Assembly: GCA_021775595.1 (NCBI GenBank)
Contig: JAJFHN010000024.1
Span: 1-43,415, forward strand
DNA from: Hyphomicrobiales bacterium
GTDB lineage: Bacteria > Pseudomonadota > Alphaproteobacteria > Rhizobiales > Methyloligellaceae
DNA length: 43,415 nt
Direction of reading: 5' to 3'
Shown piece after piece: positions 36,418 through 43,415 of the stretch (the first letter of the stretch is position 1; every line of letters starts with the position of its first letter). Below the pieces are notes generated by a model, which saw only the letters and a list, made by a program, of their open reading frames with translations, did no database searches and had not been told where the DNA came from. Position numbers and translations under genes: made by a program.

Positions 36418-38913
36418 ATGTCAGTTCTAATTTTCTGCGCTCTGGCCATTGCAACGATTATCGCGCTGGCGTTGCGCAAGGCGCCCATTTGGGCCTGGGC
36501 GGCGGGTATCGCGGCGCTCTGCTTGATCGCAGTAACGGGCTTGCCCTTTGTCGAAGCGATTGCTGCGCCCTCGTCGATTGGTGTCGCGATCGGGGCTGTT
36601 ATGGCGCTTGCACTTGCGGGCCTTTCGGTTCCAGACCTGCGGCGCAAAGTGGTGACGCGGCCAGCCTTTCACGCGTTGAAAAAAATCATTCCGAACGTGT
36701 CGGACACCGAGCGTGAGGCGCTTGAGGCTGGCACGGTGAGTTGGGATGCCGAACTCTTTTCGGGCGATCCCGATTGGCGCAAGTTGCAAGCTATTGCGCC
36801 ACTCAGCCTGAGCAAGGACGAACGCGCCTTTCTGGAGGGGCCGACGGAAGAGCTCTGCAAGATGATCGACGATTGGTCGATACGCCAGTCAGATCGCGAA
36901 ATTCCGGACGAAATCTGGAAATTCCTCGGCAAGCACGGCTTTTTTGGCATGCTGATCTCGAAGGAACACGGCGGCTTGGGCTTTTCGCCCCAAGCCCAAT
37001 CGCTGGTGATCGGTAAAGTGTCGTCGCGCTCGCCCGATACGGCGACCATCGTCATGGTGCCAAATTCGCTTGGACCTGGCGAACTCATCGAGAAATACGG
37101 CACCGACAGTCAGAAGGAATACTATCTCTCCCGTCTGACGAAGGGAGAAGAGGTGCCTTGCTTCGCGCTGACGGGCCCCACATCGGGTTCGGACGCCGCC
37201 TCGATGCGAGATATTGGCGTGGTTTGCAAAAAGCAATTCCGGGGCAAGGAAACTCTGGGCATCACTCTCAACTGGGACAAGCGCTATATTTCGCTTGGAC
37301 CCAACGCGACGATCCTTGGACTGGCATTCCGCCTGTTCGATCCCGATGGCCTGCTCGATAAAGGCGAGGACATCGGCATCACCCTGGCGCTCGTGCCCAC
37401 AGACCACGACGGCGTTGAGATCGGCCGGCGGCATCTGCCGTGCGGCTCGGCGTTTCCCAACGGGCCAAACTGGGGCAAAGACGTTTTTATCCCGTTGGAC
37501 TGGGTGATCGGTGGCGAGGAGCGCGTCGGTCAAGGTTGGCGCATGTTGATGGAGTGCCTCTCGGCGGGCCGTGCCATTTCGTTGCCCGCCTCCGGCGCCG
37601 CCGGCGCCAAGGCGATGCTGCGGGTGAGCTCCGCTTATGCGCGCATCCGTAAGCAATTTGGGTTGCCAATCGCTCATATGGAGGGCATCGAGGAGCCGTT
37701 GGCGCGCCTTGTCGAACAGGCCTATGTGCTTGAGTCTGGCCGTGCGGTGACGGCATCGATGGTGGCGGGCGGCGAGAAGCCGGCCGTGATATCGGCGCTG
37801 CTGAAGTATCAATCGACCGAACGATTGCGCAACTGCGTCAATGACGCTCTGGATATTCACGGCGGGCGCGGCATTTGCGACGGACCGGCCAATTATTTGC
37901 AAGCCGCCTACCAGATGGTGCCCGTTTCCATCACCGTGGAGGGCGCCAATATTCTGACCCGCACGCTCATCACTTTTGCGCAGGGCGCGCTCAGGAGCCA
38001 TCCATTTCTCTACACCGAGACCCAAGCGCTGCAGGACGATGATGAAGAGCGCGGCTTTGAAACCTTCGAGGAGGCGTTCAACGCTCATCTCAAATTTTCT
38101 CTCGCCAATATGGTGGGAGCGTTTGTTCACAACCTCACCTTTGGCGCCTTTGCCAGCGCGCCGCCCAACGCGGGCAAAACGAGTAACCTCTATAAGCAGC
38201 TCTGGCGCTCGAGCCGCAGCTTTGCGCTTGTGGCCGATCTCACCGTCGCCATGTTGGGCGGTGGCCTCAAGGTCAAGCAGAAGCTGACCGGCCGCCTAGC
38301 CGATGCCTTGAGTGAGCTTTATCTGCTCTCATGCGTTCTCAAGCGGTATGAGGACGACGGTTCGCCGGCAGAAGATTTGAAATTCGTCGAGTACTGCGCG
38401 GCCAATTGCCTCTACCGGTTTGATGAATCGATGCGCGGTGTGATCGATAATTTCCCGGTGCGCCCGGCCGCCTGGTTTATGCGCATAATGTTGTTCCCGC
38501 TGGGCGCGCGACGTCGGCCGGCCTCAGACAAGCTCGGCAAGGAGGTTGTTCGTTTGGCGATCGAACCAGGTGCTGTGCGTGACCGCCTTACGCGCGACAT
38601 TTTCATTAGCGACGATCCTGCCGATCCCACCGGTCTGTTGGAGCACACGCTGTTGAAGGTGATGTCCGTAGCAGAGGCGGACCGCAAACTTGAAAAAGCG
38701 ATCCGCAAAGACATCGTGCGGCGCTATCACACGACCGATTGGATTGCCGAGGCCGAGGGCAAGGGTGTTCTCACCGGCGATGAGGCCAAGGCATTGAAGG
38801 AAGTCAAAACTCTGGTCGAGAAGGTGATTGCGGTCGATCATTTTGATGCCGCAGATATCACCGGTATCAGGTCCAATTCGAATGCCAAACCAGAGAGCGT
38901 TGCCGCCGAATGA
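36418..38913 (+). CDS. fadE: Long-form acyl-CoA dehydrogenase, FadE type
   Basis: Membrane-associated flavoenzyme that makes the first double bond in fatty-acid beta-oxidation. From the ATG at 36418 (GGAGG nearby) it has 831 residues. There are two or three N-terminal hydrophobic helices (about 1-70). The acyl-CoA dehydrogenase core follows, with FGMLISKEHGGLGFSPQAQS, CFALTGPTSGSDAASM, FGLPIAHMEGIEEPLARLVE and NDALDIHGGRGICDGPANYL. A C-terminal DUF1974 region follows (about 540-815), ending in KEVKTLVEKVIAVDHFD. This length and order match E. coli FadE rather than short acyl-CoA dehydrogenases. Its stop overlaps the next start (ATGA). Confidence 0.95.
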   Translation: MSVLIFCALAIATIIALALRKAPIWAWAAGIAALCLIAVTGLPFVEAIAAPSSIGVAIGAVMALALAGLSVPDLRRKVVTRPAFHALKKIIPNVSDTEREALEAGTVSWDAELFSGDPDWRKLQAIAPLSLSKDERAFLEGPTEELCKMIDDWSIRQSDREIPDEIWKFLGKHGFFGMLISKEHGGLGFSPQAQSLVIGKVSSRSPDTATIVMVPNSLGPGELIEKYGTDSQKEYYLSRLTKGEEVPCFALTGPTSGSDAASMRDIGVVCKKQFRGKETLGITLNWDKRYISLGPNATILGLAFRLFDPDGLLDKGEDIGITLALVPTDHDGVEIGRRHLPCGSAFPNGPNWGKDVFIPLDWVIGGEERVGQGWRMLMECLSAGRAISLPASGAAGAKAMLRVSSAYARIRKQFGLPIAHMEGIEEPLARLVEQAYVLESGRAVTASMVAGGEKPAVISALLKYQSTERLRNCVNDALDIHGGRGICDGPANYLQAAYQMVPVSITVEGANILTRTLITFAQGALRSHPFLYTETQALQDDDEERGFETFEEAFNAHLKFSLANMVGAFVHNLTFGAFASAPPNAGKTSNLYKQLWRSSRSFALVADLTVAMLGGGLKVKQKLTGRLADALSELYLLSCVLKRYEDDGSPAEDLKFVEYCAANCLYRFDESMRGVIDNFPVRPAAWFMRIMLFPLGARRRPASDKLGKEVVRLAIEPGAVRDRLTRDIFISDDPADPTGLLEHTLLKVMSVAEADRKLEKAIRKDIVRRYHTTDWIAEAEGKGVLTGDEAKALKEVKTLVEKVIAVDHFDAADITGIRSNSNAKPESVAAE

Positions 38914-40913
38914 GTAAGCCAAAACCAGCTGACATCAAGAGCCTCAAGGATTGGCGCTTCGAAATCGATTTCGAGGGTATTGCTTGGGCCGTTTTCGACC
39001 GTGCCGGCGAGACCATGAACACGCTTGGCAGACGGCCAACCGAGGAACTCGCGGCCATCGTCGAAGCGGTCGAGGCGGCGGCGAAATCGGGCGAGACGCG
39101 CGGTCTCGTGTTGATTTCGGCCAAGCCGAGCAATTTCATAGCCGGCGCCGATATCAGGGAATTCGACAATCTGGCGACGGTAGGCGAGGTCGAAGAAGCG
39201 GTTCGGGCAACAATCGGGTTGCTCAATAGGATCGAGCGCCTGCCGATTCCCGTCGTGGCGGCCATCCACGGCTTTTGCCTGGGCGGTGGGCTCGAACTGG
39301 CGCTCGCTTGCCATTATCGCATCGCCACACGCGACGACGCCACGCGCGTTGGTTTCCCGGAAGTTCGGTTGGGAATATTTCCTGGCCTAAACGGCACGGT
39401 ACGCTCCATCCGGTCAGCCGGTGCGCTTGACGCCATGCAAGCCATGTTGACGGGTCGCATGCTGCGCCCCGGGGCAGCGCGTGGCATGGGTTTGATCGAT
39501 CAGTTGGTGAAAGATCATCTGTCGTTGCGTTGGGCAGCGCGCAAAGCGGTTTTGCAAAAGCGCAAATCCAAGGGCGCGCCTTGGTGGAAACGCGCAATGT
39601 CGGCCTCGCCGGTGCGCGGTCTTCTGGCTGGCAAAATGCGCCAACAAACCGCCGCCAAGGTGCGCGAGGAGCATTATCCCGCGCCCTTCCGGCTGATCGA
39701 TTTGTTCGACGCCAATGGCGGCGATCTCGATTTGATGGCGAGCACCGAGACGGATTACTTCGCGCCGCTGATGGTGGGCGATACGGCTCGCAATCTACGC
39801 CGCGTGTTTCGCTTGAGCGAAATGCTCAAAGATGAAGCCCCCAAAGTCGGCTTCACGCCCCGGCGCGCCCATGTCATAGGCGCGGGCACGATGGGCGGCG
39901 ACATCGCGGCAACCTGTGTGCTTTCCGGCTTCGAGGTGAGCCTGCAAGATCTCTCAATCGAGCAAATTGAACCGGCGCTCAAGCGGGCGAAGAAACTCTT
40001 CCGCAAACGGTTGAAAAAGCCGCTCGCGGTCGAGACGGCCATGGCGCGCCTGATTCCCGATGTGGACGGCGCACACGTTTCGCGCGCCGATGTGGTGATC
40101 GAGGCGGTTGTCGAGAAACTCGAGATCAAACGGAAGATCTTCATCGAGTTGGAGCCCAAGCTCAAAAAGGGCGCGGTGCTGGCGACAAACACGTCATCAC
40201 TCAACATCGAAGACATTGCCGAGCCCTTGAAAGATCCCGGCAGGCTGATCGGCCTGCATTTCTTCAATCCAGTGGACAAGCTGCCATTGGTCGAGGTCGT
40301 GCAGGGCAGGCGGACCAGGGAAGAGGAAGTCGGCAAGGGCAACGCTTTCGTCACCGCCATCAAAAAATTCCCGCTGGTGGTCAAGAGCGGACCCGGCTTT
40401 CTCGTCAACCGCGTGCTTGCGCCCTATATGATGGAAGCGATGCGGCGCTATCAGGCGGGCGAGCCGCGTGAGAAGATCGACGAGGCGGCGCTGAAATTCG
40501 GCATGCCGATGGGTCCGCTTGAGCTCTCAGACGTCGTTGGGCTCGATATTTGTCAACACGTTGCCGAAATCATCGGTTTGGCGCCGCCGGAGGGCAGCAC
40601 GCTGGAGCGTATGGTCGCCTCCGGCAAACTCGGCAAGAAGTCGGGCGAGGGCTTTTATCGTTGGGAAAATGGCAAACCCCAGCGCGAGAAAACGGAATAC
40701 AGGCAAGATGAGCTCGAACGGCTCGGCCGCGAGCTGGTCAAGCCATTGCTGGATGAATGTGAGAAATGCCTCCAAGAGGGCGTGGTGGCGAGCGCTGACC
40801 ATGTAGATGCCGGGGTCATTTTCGGAACCGGATTTGCACCGTTCCGAGGCGGTCCGCTGCACTATTTGGAAAGCATAAGAAACGGCGAGCGGTCGACCGC
40901 GGAAGCCGCGTAA
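38910..40913 (+). CDS. fadJ: Enoyl-CoA hydratase / 3-hydroxyacyl-CoA dehydrogenase, FadJ/FadB type
   Basis: Bifunctional beta-oxidation enzyme for hydration and the NAD-dependent oxidation. The N-terminal crotonase part has the oxyanion region HGFCLGGGLELALACHYRIA and VGFPEVRLGIFPGLNGTVRS. The dehydrogenase part starts with the NAD loop VIGAGTMGGDIA (Gly324 to Gly329) and contains TNTSSLNIEDIAEPLKDPGR, GLHFFNPVDKLPLVEVV and FLVNRVLAPYMMEAMRRY. It ends with a second C-terminal domain around FGTGFAPFRGGPLHYL. The 667 residues are slightly shorter than E. coli FadJ (714). It overlaps fadE by four bases, and the thiolase gene follows after 23. Confidence 0.93.
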   Translation: MSKPKPADIKSLKDWRFEIDFEGIAWAVFDRAGETMNTLGRRPTEELAAIVEAVEAAAKSGETRGLVLISAKPSNFIAGADIREFDNLATVGEVEEAVRATIGLLNRIERLPIPVVAAIHGFCLGGGLELALACHYRIATRDDATRVGFPEVRLGIFPGLNGTVRSIRSAGALDAMQAMLTGRMLRPGAARGMGLIDQLVKDHLSLRWAARKAVLQKRKSKGAPWWKRAMSASPVRGLLAGKMRQQTAAKVREEHYPAPFRLIDLFDANGGDLDLMASTETDYFAPLMVGDTARNLRRVFRLSEMLKDEAPKVGFTPRRAHVIGAGTMGGDIAATCVLSGFEVSLQDLSIEQIEPALKRAKKLFRKRLKKPLAVETAMARLIPDVDGAHVSRADVVIEAVVEKLEIKRKIFIELEPKLKKGAVLATNTSSLNIEDIAEPLKDPGRLIGLHFFNPVDKLPLVEVVQGRRTREEEVGKGNAFVTAIKKFPLVVKSGPGFLVNRVLAPYMMEAMRRYQAGEPREKIDEAALKFGMPMGPLELSDVVGLDICQHVAEIIGLAPPEGSTLERMVASGKLGKKSGEGFYRWENGKPQREKTEYRQDELERLGRELVKPLLDECEKCLQEGVVASADHVDAGVIFGTGFAPFRGGPLHYLESIRNGERSTAEAA

Positions 40914-40936
40914 GCGTTTTAGTAGGAGGGCGAGTG

Positions 40937-42286
40937 ATGGCAGAACAGGCGATGCGCCGTGTTGCAGTGATTGGCGGAAAACGGATCCCGTTCTGCAGGT
41001 CCTATACCAGCTATGGCGAGCTCTCCAATCTAGACATGATGACGACGGCGCTGAAGGGCGTCGTCGACAGATATGAGCTTGCAGATACCCATATTGACGA
41101 GGTCGTCGGTGGCGCCGTCGTTACCCATTCCAAGGATTGGAACCTGGCGCGGGAGGCGGCGATTGGCGCGGGCCTCGGCCTCACCAGCCCGGGCATCACG
41201 ATGATGCAGGCGTGCGGCACCAGCCTGCAGGCCGCACTCGGCATTGGCGCAAAAATCGCCACCGGACAGATCGAAAGCGGCATCGCGACGGGTGCCGATA
41301 CCATTTCGGATGCTCCGATCGTTTTTGGCCGAAGTTTCGCCCATCGCTTGGCCGGTTTGTCGCGGGCAAAGGGAATCGGACAAAAATTGGCGGTATTCAA
41401 GGGATTTCAGCCGGGCGAACTGGCGCCACAGCCGCCCAATACGGGCGAGCCGCGCACCGGGCTTTCGATGGGTCAGCACTGTGAATTGATGGCCCAGAAG
41501 TGGGAGATTTCGCGCGAAGACCAGGATCAGTTGGCTTACGACAGCCACAAAAAAGCTGCCGCAGCCTACGAATCCGGCTTTATGGACGACCTGCTCGAGC
41601 CATGCGCCGGCGTCTTCCAAGACAACAATATGCGCGCCGATATCAGCTTGGAGAGAATGGCTTCGCTCAAGCCGGTTTTTGATCGATCCAAGCGCGGCAC
41701 ATTGACAGCCGCCAATTCAACGCCCTTTACCGATGGCGCGTCGGCCGTGCTGTTGGCCAGCGAGGAATGGAGCAAGGAGCGGGGCCTCAAACCGCAGGCT
41801 TATCTCACCCATTCGCACACGTCGGCCCTCGATTTCGTTGCTGGCGAGGGGCTATTGATGGCGCCCACCATCGCGGTGAGTGAGCTGCTGAAGAAGGCAG
41901 GGTTGGAACTGCAGGACTTCGACTATTATGAGATTCACGAGGCCTTCGCAGCACAGGTGCTGTGCACGTTGAAGGCATGGAACACGCCGGAATATTGCGA
42001 CCGCGTCTTGGGGCGCAGCAAAGCGCTCGGCGAAATTGACATGGAAAAATTCAACGTGGTCGGCTCCAGTCTGGCTTACGGCCATCCATTTGCGGCAACA
42101 GGTGGACGAATTCTCGCGACTCTGAGCAAGCTGCTGGAGAAAAATGGTGGTGGCCGCGGTTTGATCTCGATATGCACTGCTGGTGGTATGGGTGTGGCTG
42201 CAATCGTAGAAAGCGCCGATGGATCAGCGGGTTCGGCCAAGTCGAAGAATGGCGCGGCCGGTTCGGCAAACGGTAAATCGGACTAG
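40937..42286 (+). CDS. fadI: Acetyl-CoA acyltransferase (thiolase), FadI type
   Basis: Last step of beta-oxidation, releasing acetyl-CoA. From the ATG at 40937 (AGGAGGG six bases before it; an overlapping GTG at 40934 is less likely) it has 449 residues. The catalytic Cys93 lies in TMMQACGTSLQAALGIGA. The others are in YYEIHEAFAAQVL and YGHPFAATGGRIL (His) and in ISICTAGGMGVAAI (Cys). The last 25 or so residues are a low-complexity Ser-Gly-Ala-Lys tail not expected in the family. It forms a trifunctional-type set with the two upstream genes. Confidence 0.94.
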   Translation: MAEQAMRRVAVIGGKRIPFCRSYTSYGELSNLDMMTTALKGVVDRYELADTHIDEVVGGAVVTHSKDWNLAREAAIGAGLGLTSPGITMMQACGTSLQAALGIGAKIATGQIESGIATGADTISDAPIVFGRSFAHRLAGLSRAKGIGQKLAVFKGFQPGELAPQPPNTGEPRTGLSMGQHCELMAQKWEISREDQDQLAYDSHKKAAAAYESGFMDDLLEPCAGVFQDNNMRADISLERMASLKPVFDRSKRGTLTAANSTPFTDGASAVLLASEEWSKERGLKPQAYLTHSHTSALDFVAGEGLLMAPTIAVSELLKKAGLELQDFDYYEIHEAFAAQVLCTLKAWNTPEYCDRVLGRSKALGEIDMEKFNVVGSSLAYGHPFAATGGRILATLSKLLEKNGGGRGLISICTAGGMGVAAIVESADGSAGSAKSKNGAAGSANGKSD

Positions 42287-42477
42287 TTGCGGTATCGGAT
42301 ATAGAGTTGTTTTTTGCATGAAGGGGCAACACATAGGGTTTTTGGGAATGGTCATGGGGCTGCCACGTTAATATTTATGCTTAACGATTCCTTATGATGA
42401 GATGCGATACATCTGAAACCATTAGCCTAGGGCGCCGCCTCACAATGTGGGCGTCCGAGCACCGAGGAGGGTGTTTC

Positions 42478-43415
42478 ATGCGGCTTCCCGTGTTTGCATT
42501 GTTGTTGGCGCTGTTGCCTTTTTCACAAGCTAATGCCCAAGCGCAGACCCCAGCGCCGAAGGATCATCCCGCCTACGGCGTTTGGTTGACGGACAATGGT
42601 AAGAGCAAGGTTCATGTCAATGATTGCGATGGCAAATTATGCAGCACAATCATTTGGTTGAAAGACCCGCTTGACGACAACGGTCAACCCCATCTCGATG
42701 ACAACAATCAGAATGTAGCGTTGCGCGACCGTCCCGTAGTCGGCCTCAATGTGCTGGATCGTATGACGCAGACGGCCCGCTACGAGTGGGAGGGCGAAGT
42801 CTATAATCCCGAGGACGGTAAGCTGTACAAGGCCTACCTCGCGATGATCAAACCCGACGTTATGCGGCTCAAGGGCTGTATGCCCATGGGTTGGCCGTGC
42901 CGTTCGAAATTTTGGAAGAAATTGGACGAAGAGCCGCCCGCGCCGGCTGACCAAATAGTCGCTTCGCCGGAAGATGGCGCACCTGCAGAAGAACAGCCAC
43001 AACTGGCCCAACAAGAGGCCGTGGAAGTGGCCGAACAACAGGTTGACGTGACGACGCAAAGCGTCGCTGAGAGCGCGCAGCAGGCCCAAACGGCCGCCCG
43101 TAACGCAACTCCGCCTCAAGCCTTGACGCCGCCGCAGGCGCTGACGCCGCCGCGCCAAGTCCAGCCCGCGCCAGTGGCGCCACCCAAGCAGGTTGCCCGC
43201 GCGCCAATGCCGCCGGCGCCACCTCAATTGACGCCTCCAGCACCGCCTGCGCCGCCGGCGCCACCACAAGCCGCAGCACAGCAAGCCGCGCCGCCACCTG
43301 CCCAAGCACCAGCGAGCCGCGCTGCTGAGACACAGGCTGTTCCGGCGATACCCGCGCTGCCGCCGGCCGCTGCGCTGCCGCCAGCTGCTCAACCAATCCA
43401 ACCCCAGCGCCAAGC
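42478..43415 (+). CDS. Exported DUF2147 protein with long proline-rich tail (3' end beyond window)
   Basis: The frame is open from the ATG at 42478 (GAGGAGGG before it) to the window end, 312 codons, so the gene is incomplete. A signal peptide (RLPVFALLLALLPFSQANA) leads to a DUF2147 domain (about 30-150): GVWLTDNGKSKVHVNDCDG, LCSTIIWLKDPLDDNGQP, PVVGLNVLDRM, and CMPMGWPCRSKFWKK at the end. From about residue 155 on it is low-complexity: first acidic and Gln-rich, then repeated Pro-Ala-Gln with LTPPQALTPPRQVQPAP-like runs. DUF2147 proteins usually stop after the domain. It is probably periplasmic or wall-spanning; the function is unknown. Confidence 0.85.
   Translation, partial: MRLPVFALLLALLPFSQANAQAQTPAPKDHPAYGVWLTDNGKSKVHVNDCDGKLCSTIIWLKDPLDDNGQPHLDDNNQNVALRDRPVVGLNVLDRMTQTARYEWEGEVYNPEDGKLYKAYLAMIKPDVMRLKGCMPMGWPCRSKFWKKLDEEPPAPADQIVASPEDGAPAEEQPQLAQQEAVEVAEQQVDVTTQSVAESAQQAQTAARNATPPQALTPPQALTPPRQVQPAPVAPPKQVARAPMPPAPPQLTPPAPPAPPAPPQAAAQQAAPPPAQAPASRAAETQAVPAIPALPPAAALPPAAQPIQPQRQ

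Noticed and set aside
36889-38130. 413-codon minus-strand open frame inside fadE
   Set aside because: Antisense shadow of a strongly conserved enzyme; no protein-like pattern.
42373-42390. TTAA-N9-TTAA before the DUF2147 gene, considered as a CtrA box
   Set aside because: The spacing is 9, not 7, and no TTAACCAT extension is present.

Overview
The window comes from a GC-rich chromosome of an alphaproteobacterium. Several things point that way: the flagellar cluster next to a CckA-type cell-cycle kinase; CtrA-like TTAA-N7-TTAA boxes; GAAC-N7-type LexA boxes before recA; the zeta-type F1-ATPase inhibitor beside purC; the purS/Q/L-BolA-Grx run; and a eukaryote-like NADP isocitrate dehydrogenase. 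The order is probably Hyphomicrobiales or a close relative, but the sequence alone does not settle it. No IS element, prophage, CRISPR array, tRNA or rRNA was seen. The window reads as core chromosome with a few accessory genes.

Layout. 1-7145: flagellar export and rod genes (fliP and fliO leftward; flgB, flgC, fliE, fliQ, fliR, flhB rightward) from a divergent control region with two CtrA-like boxes, followed by the hybrid kinase gene cckA. 7218-8777: a sulfotransferase and a 62-residue membrane protein. 8831-14359: recA with two LexA-like boxes and a clear terminator, then alaS and a six-helix potassium channel with a cyclic-nucleotide-binding-like domain. 14378-19101: icd (leftward), trmJ, a secreted protein of unknown function, rpsD and a nitrilase. 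19155-26472: a leftward purine block (purC, purS, purQ, purL) continuing into a BolA-family gene and a CGFS glutaredoxin gene, with the zeta ATPase inhibitor and an HpcH/HpaI aldolase rightward and purB leftward. 26540-34437: a leftward branched-chain amino acid ABC transporter set (livH, livM, livG, livF, a small membrane protein, livK), then a P1-family peptidase, a DUF2259 secreted protein and a membrane protein. 34582-35891: a twin-CDGSH iron-sulfur protein and an orphan soxY-soxZ pair. 36418-42286: a compact fatty-acid beta-oxidation operon (acyl-CoA dehydrogenase, hydratase/3-hydroxyacyl-CoA dehydrogenase, thiolase). 42478-end: a DUF2147 protein with a long proline-rich tail, cut by the window edge.

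How the parts fit. FliO/P/Q/R and FlhB form the flagellar export gate, and FlgB, FlgC and FliE form the base of the rod it feeds. In alphaproteobacteria CckA sits above CtrA, and the CtrA-like boxes in front of the first flagellar genes suggest a local wiring of kinase, regulator and flagellum. PurS, PurQ and PurL are the three subunits of one enzyme and are translationally coupled. The liv genes encode a complete importer, with a peptidase possibly on the same transcript. The beta-oxidation genes cover all chain-shortening steps.

No clearly new multi-gene system was found. The points most worth a second look are the paired CtrA-like sites, the paired LexA-like sites, the orphan SoxYZ with its promoter, the recently duplicated-looking twin CDGSH protein, the proline-rich DUF2147 protein, and the channel whose nucleotide-binding cassette departs from the consensus.
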